Shown piece by piece: positions 36,697-45,136 of a stretch of 64,000 nt of DNA (positions within the stretch are counted from its first letter, which is position 1; each line of letters starts with the position of its first letter). The translations under genes and the position numbers were made by a program. This DNA is from Roseomonas sp. AR75 (GTDB lineage Bacteria > Pseudomonadota > Alphaproteobacteria > Acetobacterales > Acetobacteraceae): assembly GCF_005222815.1 (NCBI RefSeq), contig NZ_STGB01000001.1, positions 1,054,001 through 1,118,000 of the forward strand, in the 5' to 3' direction. The notes beneath the pieces are model-generated. The model saw only the letters and a list, made by a program, of their open reading frames with translations. It was not told the origin of the DNA and searched no databases.

Positions 36697-37821
36697 ATGA
36701 GCGACAGGATCCGGCGGGGCGCCTGGGCGCTCGCTGCCTGCGTGTTCGCGCTGCTGGCTTGCCTTGGCACGCCGGCGCTCGCGCAGGTCCGCATCAAGGA
36801 CATCGCCGATGTGGAGGGCGTGCGCGACAACCAGTTGGTCGGCTACGGGCTTGTGGTCGGGTTGAACGGCACGGGCGACCGGTTGCGCTCCTCGGCCTTC
36901 ACCCGGCAGTCGCTGATCGGCGTGCTGGAGCGGCTGGGCGTGAACACGCGCGACCACGAAGCCCGGCTGGACACCAAGAACATCGCGGCGGTGATCGTCA
37001 CGGCGAGCCTGCCGGCCTTCTCCCGCCCCGGCACCCGGATCGACGTGGCGGTCTCCACGCTGGGCGACGCCACCAACATCACCGGCGGGACGCTTCTCGT
37101 GACGCCGCTGCTCGGCGCCGACGGAGAAGTCTATGCGGTGGCACAGGGCACCGTCTCCACCGGCGCCATCGCCGCGCGGGGCGCGGCCGGCAGCGTCACG
37201 CGTGGCGTGCCGACTGCCGGGCGGATCGCCTCCGGCGCAGTGGTGGAACGGGAGGTCGCCTTCCGCTTCGCCCAGGGCGACCGCATCCGCCTCTCGCTGC
37301 GCAACCCCGATCTCACCACGGCGCGCCGCATCGCCGCCGCGATCAACCGCTTCGGCGGGCGCGGCCTGGCGGAAGCCACCGACCCCCGCACCGTGATCGT
37401 GGGGCTGGCGGGGCGCGACGCCGTCGGCCTGCTGGCGGAGATCGAGCAGCTTCGCGTGCAGCCCGACCAGATCGCGCGCGTGGTGATCGAGGAAGCCTCC
37501 GGCACCATCGTCATGGGGGCGAATGTGCGGATCAGCACCGTCGCCATCGCGCAGGGCAACCTGACCATCCGCATCACCGAGACGCCGCAGGTCAGCCAGC
37601 CCAACCCGCTGGCGCAGGGCCAGACCGCGGTGGTGCCGCGCACCAACATCGAAGTGGACGACCAGAGTGAGCGCCGCATGGGCGTGCTGCGCGGCAGCGT
37701 GACGCTCGATGACCTGGTGCGGGGCATGAACAGCCTCGGCGTCGGGCCGCGCGACCTGATCACCATCCTGCAGACCATCAAGGCCGCCGGCGCGCTGCAG
37801 GCCGAGCTGGAAGTGCGATGA
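36697..37821 (+). CDS. flgI: Flagellar P-ring protein FlgI
   Basis: This encodes 374 residues. The signal peptide (MSDRIRRG then a hydrophobic run to PALAQ) is followed by the FlgI opening VRIKDIADVEGVRDNQLVGYGLVVGLNGTGD (residues about 30-60). The late block VVPRTNIEVDD and C-terminal LDDLVRGMNSLGVGPRDLITILQTIKAAGALQAELEV are standard. An in-frame GTG at 36673 with GGAGGGGA before it is an alternative start. P ring forms around the rod in the periplasm. Confidence 0.95.
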   Translation: MSDRIRRGAWALAACVFALLACLGTPALAQVRIKDIADVEGVRDNQLVGYGLVVGLNGTGDRLRSSAFTRQSLIGVLERLGVNTRDHEARLDTKNIAAVIVTASLPAFSRPGTRIDVAVSTLGDATNITGGTLLVTPLLGADGEVYAVAQGTVSTGAIAARGAAGSVTRGVPTAGRIASGAVVEREVAFRFAQGDRIRLSLRNPDLTTARRIAAAINRFGGRGLAEATDPRTVIVGLAGRDAVGLLAEIEQLRVQPDQIARVVIEEASGTIVMGANVRISTVAIAQGNLTIRITETPQVSQPNPLAQGQTAVVPRTNIEVDDQSERRMGVLRGSVTLDDLVRGMNSLGVGPRDLITILQTIKAAGALQAELEVR

Positions 37822-37837
37822 AGGGAGGACCCGCGCG

Positions 37838-38134
37838 ATGCCCACGACGCTGAACGGCCTGACCCAGGCGCCGCCCGCCGCGCATGGCACGCTGCGCCGC
37901 GTGGCGCAGGAATTCGAGGCGCAGGCGGTGGCCGCGATGTTCCAGCCGGTCTTCGCCACCCTGCCGACCGACGGCCCCTTCGGCGGCGGCCAGGCGGAGG
38001 CGCAGTGGCGCCCGATGCTGGTCGACGCCATCGCCCGCGACATGACGCGCGCCGGCGGCTTCGGCATCGGCGAGGCGGTCTATCGCGAATTGCTGCGTGC
38101 CCAGGAACGGCAAGGACAAGGACAGGACGCATGA
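37838..38134 (+). CDS. flgJ: Rod-binding protein FlgJ, N-terminal-only (CheL type)
   Basis: This encodes 98 residues. It corresponds to the rod-binding domain of FlgJ (LRRVAQEFEAQAVAAMFQPVF; GGFGIGEAVYRELL) without the C-terminal muramidase found in enterobacteria. The short form is usual in alphaproteobacteria, where a separate lytic enzyme opens the wall. GGGAGGA precedes the ATG. It overlaps the next gene by 4 nt. Confidence 0.85.
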   Translation: MPTTLNGLTQAPPAAHGTLRRVAQEFEAQAVAAMFQPVFATLPTDGPFGGGQAEAQWRPMLVDAIARDMTRAGGFGIGEAVYRELLRAQERQGQGQDA

Positions 38135-38526
38135 TCGATTCGCTGATGCACGCCGCGCAGCGCCTGATGGAGGCGCTGCGCGCGGAGAACGAGGCGCTGG
38201 CGCGGCTCGATCTCGCCGCCGCGGGCGAACTGGCGCGCGGCAAGCGCCAGGCCGCGGACGCCTTCGCCGCCGCCTACGATGCAGCCCGCAAGCTCGGCTC
38301 GCGTACCGAGGGTGCGGAGCGGGCGCGGGCGGAGGAGATCGCGGCCGGGCTGCAGGAACTCACGGCCGAGAACCGCCGCCTGCTCGAACGCGCCATCGCC
38401 CTGCAATCGCGCGTGATCGAGACCATCGCCGGCGCCGCCAGGCCGCCGGGTCCCGGTACCTACGGCGCGCGCGGCCGCATGCGGGAGGGGCGCGGCGCGG
38501 CGATGTCGGTGCTGTCACGAGCCTGA
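38131..38526 (+). CDS. FlgN-like flagellar chaperone
   Basis: This encodes 131 residues, nearly all helical, beginning IDSLMHAAQRLMEALRAENEALARLDLAAAGEL. The helix pattern and position after flgI-flgJ suggest a FlgN-type export chaperone for hook-filament junction proteins, but sequence identity to the classical family is weak. The tail is Gly/Arg-rich. Its ATG overlaps the flgJ stop (ATGA). Confidence 0.6.
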   Translation: MIDSLMHAAQRLMEALRAENEALARLDLAAAGELARGKRQAADAFAAAYDAARKLGSRTEGAERARAEEIAAGLQELTAENRRLLERAIALQSRVIETIAGAARPPGPGTYGARGRMREGRGAAMSVLSRA

Positions 38527-38577
38527 TCGCCCGCTGCGATTGCCGAGGGCGCGCCGCTTCGGCATAGCTGCGGCCGC

Positions 38578-39357
38578 ATGGCCGACCCTACCAAGCCGGA
38601 CGACGAATGGCGCGCGCTGCTGGCCGCGCGCGATGGCGCACCGGTGCCGCAGGGCGCGCTGGGCGCGCTGTTCGGCCCGGTGCTGGCGGCACCGACCGCG
38701 GCTGACGGCTGCCGGGTGATCGGGCGCCTGGCTCAGACGCTGGATGGGCGCATCGCGACGGCGGCCGGCGCCTCGCAATGGATCGGCGGCAAGGGCGACA
38801 TCCTGCACACCCACCGGCTGCGCGCGCTGTGCGACGTGGTGCTGGTGGGCGCCGGCACGGTGCGGCACGACGACCCGCGGCTGACGACGCGCGAGGCGAC
38901 GGGGCCGAACCCGGTGCGCGTCATCCTCGACGCCCATCGCCGCCTGCCGACCAGCTTCGGCGTGTTCCGCGACGATGCCGCGCCGACCCTGCTGGTCGCC
39001 GCCACCGATGGCCCGGCGACGCATGGCAAGGCGGAGGTGCTGCGCATCCCCCGCGCGGGCGACGGGCTCGACCTGCCCGCCCTGCTGCGCGCCCTGGCCG
39101 AGCGGGGCCTGCGGCGCATCTTCGTGGAGGGCGGCGGCCGGACCGTCTCGGCCTTTCTCGCGGCGGGGCTGCTGGACCGGCTGCACATCACCGTGGCGCC
39201 AGTGATCCTCGGCTCCGGCATCCCCGCCTTCAGCCTGCCCGAGGCGGCGCGCATCGCGGACGGGCTGCGCTTCGCCTGGACGGTGCATCCGCTCGGCGAG
39301 GACATCCTCTGCGACGTCGCGCTGGACCGCGCGCGGCCGCCGGTGTGCGCGGCATGA
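38578..39357 (+). CDS. RibD-type reductase (DHFR-like fold)
   Basis: This encodes 259 residues. It carries only the RibD C-terminal reductase domain: RLAQTLDGRIATAAGASQWIGG, LRALCDVVLVGAGTVRHDDPRLTTRE, the nucleotide site FVEGGGRTVSAFLAAGLLDRLHITVAPVILG. The deaminase half of a true RibD is missing. In riboflavin synthesis this domain reduces a ribosylamino-pyrimidine with NADPH; here it heads an operon with a dehydrogenase, a pterin-synthase-fold protein, a glycosyltransferase and a methyltransferase, so a dedicated substrate in a pterin- or flavin-like pathway is likely. Confidence 0.8.
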   Translation: MADPTKPDDEWRALLAARDGAPVPQGALGALFGPVLAAPTAADGCRVIGRLAQTLDGRIATAAGASQWIGGKGDILHTHRLRALCDVVLVGAGTVRHDDPRLTTREATGPNPVRVILDAHRRLPTSFGVFRDDAAPTLLVAATDGPATHGKAEVLRIPRAGDGLDLPALLRALAERGLRRIFVEGGGRTVSAFLAAGLLDRLHITVAPVILGSGIPAFSLPEAARIADGLRFAWTVHPLGEDILCDVALDRARPPVCAA

Positions 39358-40331
39358 AGGCGCGGGCGTTCTGGACCGTCGCGCCGGGCATGGGCGAGAT
39401 CAGCGAGCACGACCTGCCCGCGCCCGCGCCGGACCAGGCGCTGGTCGTCACGCGCGCCAGCGGCATCTCCCGCGGGACGGAGCGGCTGGTCTTCACGGGC
39501 CGGGTGCCGGAAAGCCAGTGGGGCGCGATGGGCGCGCCGCTGATGCAGGGCGCATTCCCCTTCCCCGTCTCCTACGGCTACGCCGCGGTGGGCGTGGTGC
39601 AGGACGGGCCGGCGGCGCTGCGCGGCCGCCGCGTCTTCTGCCTGCATCCGCACCACGACGCCTTCCTCGCCCCCGCCGCCATGTGCATCCCCATCCCCGA
39701 TGCGGTGCCGGATCGCCGCGCGGTGCTGGCCGCCAACATGGAAACCGCGGTGAACATCCTGTGGGATGCGCGGCCGCTGGTCGGGGAGCGCGTCCTGGTC
39801 GTCGGCGCCGGCGTGGTCGGGCTGCTGGCGGCCTTCCTGCTGGCGCGCATCCCGGGGCTGGACCTCGCCGTCTGCGACCTGGACGCGTCGCGGCGCGGGC
39901 TGGTCGAAGGCTTCGGCGCGCGCTTCTGCGCGCCCGACGACGCGCCGGGCGACCGCGACCTGGTGGTGCATGCCTCCGCCAGCGGCGCCGGCCTTCGCCT
40001 CGCGCTCACGCGCTGCGGCTTCGAAGGGCGGATCGTCGAGGCCTCCTGGTTCGGCGACCGCGCGGTGGAGCTGCCGCTGGGCGAGGCCTTCCACGCGAAG
40101 CGCCTGTCGCTGGTCTCGACGCAGGTCGGCGCGGTGGCGCCGGCGATGCGCGGACGGCGCACGCATGGGGAGCGGCTGGCGCTCGCGCTGTCGCTGCTGG
40201 ACGATGCGCGGCTGGACGCGCTGCTCGGGCCGGACATCCCCTTCAGCGAATTGCCGGCACGGATCGGTTCGGTGCTGTTGCCGGATGCCGGCGCGCCCCA
40301 ACCTCTCTGTCCCGTCGTCACCTATATATAG
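39354..40331 (+). CDS. Zinc-less MDR-type dehydrogenase
   Basis: This encodes 325 residues of the medium-chain dehydrogenase type: GroES-like N-terminal half (SGISRGTERLVFTG, SYGYAAVGVV) and a Rossmann half with VLVVGAGVVGLLAAFLLAR. The usual catalytic-zinc pattern (Cys, then GHE) is not evident; the corresponding region reads FPVSYGYAAVG. Substrate unknown. Its ATG overlaps the stop of the RibD-like gene and its stop is 17 bp before the pterin-synthase-like gene. Confidence 0.75.
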   Translation: MKARAFWTVAPGMGEISEHDLPAPAPDQALVVTRASGISRGTERLVFTGRVPESQWGAMGAPLMQGAFPFPVSYGYAAVGVVQDGPAALRGRRVFCLHPHHDAFLAPAAMCIPIPDAVPDRRAVLAANMETAVNILWDARPLVGERVLVVGAGVVGLLAAFLLARIPGLDLAVCDLDASRRGLVEGFGARFCAPDDAPGDRDLVVHASASGAGLRLALTRCGFEGRIVEASWFGDRAVELPLGEAFHAKRLSLVSTQVGAVAPAMRGRRTHGERLALALSLLDDARLDALLGPDIPFSELPARIGSVLLPDAGAPQPLCPVVTYI

Positions 40332-40348
40332 AGTGAGAGAGCGCTGCG

Positions 40349-40747
40349 ATGTTCAGCCTGACCGTCGTCGACCACATCATGATCGCCCACAGCTTCCGCG
40401 GCGAAGCCTTCGGCCCCGCGCAGAAGCTGCACGGCGCCACCTTCATCGTGGAGGCGGAGTTCCGCGCGCCGAAGCTCGACGAGCTGCACCTGCTGATCGA
40501 TATCGGCCTGGCCAAGGACGTGCTGCGCGCCATCCTCGCCCCGATCGACTACCGTAACCTGGATGACGAAGGCGTCTTCGCGGGCAAGAACACCACCACC
40601 GAATACCTATGCCTGCACATCCAGCAGGAACTCGCCGCCGCCTGCCGCGACGGGCGGCTGGGCGATGGCGGCAAGGGCGTGAGCGGCATCAAGGTGCTGC
40701 TGCGCGAGAGCCACATCGCCTGGGCGGCCTTCGAAGGCCCGGTCTGA
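40349..40747 (+). CDS. Pterin-synthase/QueD-fold protein with degenerate active site
   Basis: This encodes 132 residues. It aligns along its length with 6-pyruvoyltetrahydropterin synthase/QueD: AHSF (H14), KLHG (H28), IDIGLAKD, NTTTEYL and LLRES with the pterin-anchoring E120. Key residues differ: the catalytic Cys four residues before H28 is A24, the third zinc His (HGH) is A30, and the His after the catalytic Asp (DHH in E. coli QueD) is replaced, DYR at 67-69. So it should not perform the known C-D-H chemistry with a normal three-His zinc. It may bind a pterin-like compound or catalyse something else. Middle gene of the 38.6-42.7 kb operon. Confidence 0.8.
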   Translation: MFSLTVVDHIMIAHSFRGEAFGPAQKLHGATFIVEAEFRAPKLDELHLLIDIGLAKDVLRAILAPIDYRNLDDEGVFAGKNTTTEYLCLHIQQELAAACRDGRLGDGGKGVSGIKVLLRESHIAWAAFEGPV

Positions 40748-40752
40748 GCGCC

Positions 40753-41787
40753 ATGCGCATCGCGCTGCTGGTGCCGGGGCCGTTCGACACGATCTCCGGC
40801 GGCTACATCTACGACCGGCGCCTGGTGGAGGGTCTACGCGGCCTCGGCCACGAGGTGCGGGTGGTGGAACTGCCGGGGCGGCATCCGCTGCCCGACGCGG
40901 CCGCGACCGAAGCCGCGCGCGCCGCGCTGGATGCGATCCCGATGGAGACGCGCCTGGTGATCGACGGCCTCGGCCTACCCGCCTTTGCGCCCTTCGCCGA
41001 GGATCTGGTGCAGCGCCGCGCCGTCGGGCTTATCCACCACCCCACCGCGCTGGAACACGGCAATCCCGGCGAAATACGCGATGCGCTGCGCGCCGCGGAG
41101 CAGGCGCTGTTCCCGCGCATGGCGCGCCTGGTCACGACCAGCACGCTCACCGCGCGCCGGCTGGAGCCGGAATTCGGCGTCGATCCCGCCCGCGTCGGCG
41201 TGGTGGAGCCGGGCACCGATCCGTCGGCGCGCAGCGAAGGCGGGGGCGAGGGCTGCGCCATCCTCTCGGTCGGCGCGCTGATCCCGCGCAAGGGCCATGA
41301 CGTGCTGATCCGCGCGCTGGCGACGCTGTTCGACCTGGACTGGACGCTCACCATCGCCGGCGGGGCGCGCGACCAGGTCTTCGCCAATGGCCTCGCCGCG
41401 CTGGCCGAGGAGCTGGGCGTCGCGCAGCGCGTGACCTTCGCGGGCGAGGTGGATGCCGCGGCGCTGGATGCGCTGTGGCGCAAGGCGGACCTCTTCGCCC
41501 TCGCCTCCCACTGGGAGGGCTATGGCATGGCGGTGGCCGAGGCGCTGGCGCGCGGCGTCCCCGTCGCCGTCACCGCCGGCGGCGCGCTCGCCGAACTGGT
41601 GCCGGTGGAGGCGGGCGTGGTGGCGCCGCCGGGCGACGTGGTCTCGCTCGGCAAGGCGATGCGCCGCGCCATCTTCGACACGGCGCTGCGCGCGGAGATG
41701 GCGGAGGCCGCCTGGCAAGCCGGACAGCGCCTGCCGCGCTGGCAGGACCGCGCGGCGCACTTTGTGGCCGAGATCGAGCGCGCATGA
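40753..41787 (+). CDS. GT4-type glycosyltransferase
   Basis: This encodes 344 residues with the GT-B fold. The N-terminal domain opens MRIALLVPGPFDTISGGYIYDRRLVEGL; the C-terminal domain has ILSVGALIPRKGHDVLIRAL and the nucleotide-sugar motif region HWEGYGMAVAEALARGVPVAVT with the EGYG-x7-E signature. The start at 40753 lies 5 bp after the preceding stop. In this operon the acceptor could be a small heterocycle such as a pterin, as in cyanobacterial pterin glucosides, though a membrane acceptor is not excluded. Confidence 0.88.
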   Translation: MRIALLVPGPFDTISGGYIYDRRLVEGLRGLGHEVRVVELPGRHPLPDAAATEAARAALDAIPMETRLVIDGLGLPAFAPFAEDLVQRRAVGLIHHPTALEHGNPGEIRDALRAAEQALFPRMARLVTTSTLTARRLEPEFGVDPARVGVVEPGTDPSARSEGGGEGCAILSVGALIPRKGHDVLIRALATLFDLDWTLTIAGGARDQVFANGLAALAEELGVAQRVTFAGEVDAAALDALWRKADLFALASHWEGYGMAVAEALARGVPVAVTAGGALAELVPVEAGVVAPPGDVVSLGKAMRRAIFDTALRAEMAEAAWQAGQRLPRWQDRAAHFVAEIERA

Positions 41788-42656
41788 CCGAGAGCTTCGA
41801 CGGCGACTGGCTTGACCTGCGCGAGCCCTTCGATGCCGCCGCGCGCGACGCGGGCCTCGCGCTGCGGCTTTCGCAGGCGCTGCCGGCACGGCCGCGCATC
41901 CTCGATCTCGGCGCCGGCACCGGCGCGCTGCTGCGCTGGCTCGGCCATTTCGTCGGCCGTGCCCAGGCCTGGACGCTGGTGGATGCGGATGCGGCGCTGA
42001 TCGAGCGCGCCTTCGACACCATCGCGGAGCGCGCGCAGGCCGCCGGCTGGGGCGCCACGTTCCCCGGCCGGCGCACGCTGCTGGTGCACAGCCCGCGCGG
42101 CGCCTGGCGGGTGGAAGGGCTGGTCGCCGATCTGCGCGAGGCGCCGGGCAACCTGCCGCTGCAAGCGGTCGATGCGGTGGTGAACACCGCGCTCTGCGAC
42201 CTGGTCAGCCAGGATTGGATCGAGCGCATGGCCGAGGCCTGCGCCGCCCGCCGCCTGCCCTTCTACGCGGCGCTCAACGTGACGGGTCGCGAGCGTTTCG
42301 GCCCCCCGCACCGCGACGACGCGCTGGTGGCGCGCGGCTTCGCCCGCGACCAGGCGCGCGACAAGGGATTCGGCGGCATCGCGCTGGGCGCGAAGGCACC
42401 TGCGGCAATCGCCGAGGCGTTCGAGGCGCAGGGCTACGAGGTGCTGCGCGCCGCCTCCGACTGGGTCGTGCCGCGCAGCGCGCCCCGCATGGCACTGGAA
42501 CTCGCCGAGGGGCATGCGCGCGCCGCGCAGGGCTGGGAACGCCGGTTTGAAGGCCGCATCGCCCAGTGGATGGTGGACCGCACGATGCAGGCGCGCGACC
42601 TTCGCCTCACCGCGCGCGTGGGCCACGCCGACCTGCTCTGCCTGCCGCGCGGCTGA
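41784..42656 (+). CDS. Class I SAM-dependent methyltransferase
   Basis: This encodes 290 residues. Motif I ILDLGAGTGALLRWLG, motif II LVDADAALIERA and a later QAVDAVVNTALCDLVSQDWIERM fit a Rossmann methyltransferase. No membrane segment. The ATG overlaps the glycosyltransferase stop by 4 nt, so it belongs to the same unit. Substrate unknown; a glycosylated heterocycle is a guess from context. Confidence 0.82.
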   Translation: MTESFDGDWLDLREPFDAAARDAGLALRLSQALPARPRILDLGAGTGALLRWLGHFVGRAQAWTLVDADAALIERAFDTIAERAQAAGWGATFPGRRTLLVHSPRGAWRVEGLVADLREAPGNLPLQAVDAVVNTALCDLVSQDWIERMAEACAARRLPFYAALNVTGRERFGPPHRDDALVARGFARDQARDKGFGGIALGAKAPAAIAEAFEAQGYEVLRAASDWVVPRSAPRMALELAEGHARAAQGWERRFEGRIAQWMVDRTMQARDLRLTARVGHADLLCLPRG

Positions 42657-42667
42657 GGGGGAAGATC

Positions 42668-43141
42668 ATGGCCAGCACGCCGATTGCCATCATTGCGACC
42701 GAAGCGCAGCCCAAGGGGCCGTCCGGCTACCCGCAGGACCTGCGCCGCAAGGTCGAGGGGCGCGAGAAGCGCGTGCTCGGCGATGTCTTCGGCCTGGCGA
42801 ATTTCGGCGTGAACCTGACCACGCTCGCGCCCGGCGCCGCGTCGGCGCTTCGGCACGCCCACCGCACGCAGGACGAGTTCGTCTACATCCTGGAAGGCGA
42901 GCCGACCCTGGTGACCGATGCCGGCGACACGCCGCTGCGCCCTGGTGTGTGCGCAGGCTTCAAGGCCGGCAGCGGCGACGCGCATTGCCTGGTGAACCGC
43001 AGCGACCGGCCGGTGGTCTACCTCGAGATCGGCGACCGCTCGCCCGGCGATGTCGTCGCCTATCCCGACGACGACCTGCATGCGGAGATGGGCAGCGACG
43101 GCATGTGGCGCTACAGCCGCAAGGACGGCTCGCCTCTCTAG
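42668..43141 (+). CDS. Cupin-domain protein
   Basis: This encodes 157 residues with a single conserved cupin barrel: ALRHAHRTQDEFVYILEGEPTLVTDAG (metal His/Glu set) and a second motif around GDAHCLVNRSDRPVVYLEIGDR. Small cupins act as isomerases, lyases or sensors in sugar and aromatic-acid pathways. It starts 11 bp after the methyltransferase stop behind GGGGAAG, and stops 11 bp before otnK, so it could belong functionally to either unit. Confidence 0.8.
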   Translation: MASTPIAIIATEAQPKGPSGYPQDLRRKVEGREKRVLGDVFGLANFGVNLTTLAPGAASALRHAHRTQDEFVYILEGEPTLVTDAGDTPLRPGVCAGFKAGSGDAHCLVNRSDRPVVYLEIGDRSPGDVVAYPDDDLHAEMGSDGMWRYSRKDGSPL

Positions 43142-43152
43142 GGACGGAAACA

Positions 43153-44433
43153 ATGCCCCTGCTGCTCGGCTGCGTCGCGGACGACTTCACCGGCGCGACG
43201 GACCTTGCCTCCATGCTCGTGAAGAATGGCATGACCTGCGTGCAGGTGATCGGCGTTCCGACCGGCCCCTTGCCGGAGGCCGACGCCATCGTCGTCGCGC
43301 TGAAGTCGCGCACCGCGCCGGTTGCGCAGGCCGTCGCGGAAAGCGTGGCGGCGGCGGAGGCCCTGCTCGTTGCCGGGGCGCAGCAGCTCTTCTTCAAATA
43401 CTGCTCGACCTTCGACAGCACCGACGAAGGGAATATCGGCCCGGTGGCGGATGCGCTGCTGAAGCGGCTCGGCGCGGGCTTCGCCATCGCCTGCCCCGCC
43501 TTCCCGGCCAATGGCCGCAGCATCTACCAGGGTCACCTCTTCGTCGGCGCCCACCTGCTCAGCGAGAGCGGGATGGAGAACCATCCGCTGACGCCCATGA
43601 AGGATTCCGACCTGGTGCGCGTCCTGTCGCGCCAGACCGACGGCGCGGTGGGCCTGGTGCCCTTCGCCGTGGTCGAGCAGGGCGCGGCGGCGATCCGGCG
43701 GGAGATGACGAAGCTGGCGGAAGGCGGCCGGCGATACGCCATCCTCGACGCGGTCAGCGATGCGCATCTGCACGCCATCGGCGAAGCCTGCGCCAACCAT
43801 GCGCTGATCACCGGCGGATCGGGTGTGGCGATGGGGCTGCCGGGCAACTTCCGCGCGGCGGGGCTGCTGGCGGAGCGGAGCGACGCGGCGGCGCTGCCGC
43901 AGGCGGAGGGGCTGTGCGCGGTGGTGGCAGGCAGCTGCTCGCGCGCGACGCTCGGCCAGATCGGCTTCGCCCGCGACCATGTGCCCGTGCTGGAGCTCGA
44001 CGCGCTCGCCACGCCGGATGCCCGGGCGCTGGCGCAGCAGGCGCTCGCCTGGATGGACGGCAAGCTCTCCGCCGAGCGGCCCGTGGTGATCGCCGCCAGC
44101 GCGCCGCCCGAGCGGGTTGCCGCGCTGCAGCAGAAGCTCGGACGCGACGCCGCCGGCTTGCTGGTGGAGGAGGCGCTCGCTGCCGTCGCGGCGGAACTCG
44201 TCGCGCGCGGCGTGACGCGGCTGGTGGTGGCGGGCGGCGAGACCTCGGGCGCGGTGGTGCAGCGTCTCGGCGTGACCTCGCTGCGCATCGGCGCGGAGAT
44301 CGACCCCGGCGTGCCCTGGACCTTTGCGGAAAGCCGCGCCGCGGCGGGTGCCGCACCGGCCGGCATCCATCTTGCGCTGAAGAGCGGCAATTTCGGCGCA
44401 CGCGACTTCTTCCTGAAGGCGTTTGGGCCATGA
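43153..44433 (+). CDS. otnK: Four-carbon acid sugar kinase (OtnK type)
   Basis: This encodes 426 residues. 3-oxo-tetronate 4-kinase of the DUF1537 family phosphorylates oxidised C4 acid sugars (threonate/erythronate route). N-terminal substrate domain: LLGCVADDFTGATDLASMLVKNG, FFKYCSTFDSTDEGNIGP, PAFPANGRSIYQGHLFVG. C-terminal nucleotide domain: VAGGETSGAVVQRLGV and LKSGNFG. The gene overlaps otnC by 4 nt, the usual kinase-decarboxylase pairing. Confidence 0.92.
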   Translation: MPLLLGCVADDFTGATDLASMLVKNGMTCVQVIGVPTGPLPEADAIVVALKSRTAPVAQAVAESVAAAEALLVAGAQQLFFKYCSTFDSTDEGNIGPVADALLKRLGAGFAIACPAFPANGRSIYQGHLFVGAHLLSESGMENHPLTPMKDSDLVRVLSRQTDGAVGLVPFAVVEQGAAAIRREMTKLAEGGRRYAILDAVSDAHLHAIGEACANHALITGGSGVAMGLPGNFRAAGLLAERSDAAALPQAEGLCAVVAGSCSRATLGQIGFARDHVPVLELDALATPDARALAQQALAWMDGKLSAERPVVIAASAPPERVAALQQKLGRDAAGLLVEEALAAVAAELVARGVTRLVVAGGETSGAVVQRLGVTSLRIGAEIDPGVPWTFAESRAAAGAAPAGIHLALKSGNFGARDFFLKAFGP

Positions 44434-45065
44434 CGGAGACGGCGCTTCGGCAGGAGCTGGCGCAGCTCGGGAAGTCCCTGTTCGAGCGCGGCTACTCGGT
44501 CGGCACGGCGGGCAACATCAGCGTGCGCCTTCCGGACGGCTACCTGATGACGCCCACCAATTCCTGCCTCGGGCGGTTGGACCCGGCGCGCATCAGCAAG
44601 CTGGCGCCGGACTGGTCGCATGTCTCGGGCGACAAGCCGAGCAAGGAGGTGTTCCTGCACCGCGCGGTGCTTACGGCGCGGCCTGAGGCGGGTGCGGTGG
44701 TGCACCTGCATTCGACCTACGCGACAGCCGTGTCGTGCATCGCGCCCGAAGGCGGCGATGCGGAGATCCCGCCACTGACACCCTACTTCGTCATGCGCAT
44801 CGGGCGCCGCCTGCCCTGCGTCGCCTACTACCGGCCCGGCGATGGCGCGATGGAGCCGGCGGTGTTCCAGGCGGCGAAGGTGGCGAAGGCGCTGCTGCTG
44901 GCGAACCACGGCCCGGTGGTGAGCGGCGCCACGCTGCGCGACGCCGTCTACGCGGCGGAGGAGCTGGAGGAAGCGGCGCGGCTTGCGTTGCTGTTGCGCG
45001 ACGTGCCGGGTGTGCGGCGCCTGACGCCCGCGCAGGTGGACGACCTGCTAAAGACCTTCGGCTGA
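44430..45065 (+). CDS. otnC: 3-oxo-tetronate 4-phosphate decarboxylase (OtnC type)
   Basis: This encodes 211 residues of the class II aldolase/adducin fold. Metal and catalytic parts are visible: SVGTAGNISVRLPDGYLMTP, VVHLHSTYATAVSC and LLANHGPVVSG. It would convert the OtnK product to dihydroxyacetone phosphate with loss of CO2. No dehydrogenase (LtnD/DenD type) or regulator is present next to it, so the upstream oxidation step must be encoded elsewhere. Confidence 0.9.
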   Translation: MTETALRQELAQLGKSLFERGYSVGTAGNISVRLPDGYLMTPTNSCLGRLDPARISKLAPDWSHVSGDKPSKEVFLHRAVLTARPEAGAVVHLHSTYATAVSCIAPEGGDAEIPPLTPYFVMRIGRRLPCVAYYRPGDGAMEPAVFQAAKVAKALLLANHGPVVSGATLRDAVYAAEELEEAARLALLLRDVPGVRRLTPAQVDDLLKTFG

Positions 45066-45104
45066 CCAGGGCGTGCCGCCAGGCAATGTGGCGCGGCCCC
45101 ACCC

Positions 45105-45131
45105 CAACCCTCGCCCGCAAGCGGGAGAGGG
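45105..45131. terminator. Bidirectional hairpin between otnC and GNAT genes
   Basis: CCCGC-AA-GCGGG (45114-45125) inside a longer CCCTCG...GAGAGGG context lies between the convergent otnC and GNAT stops. A similar core occurs at 48143-48166. Confidence 0.5.
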
Positions 45132-45136
45132 AGCCG

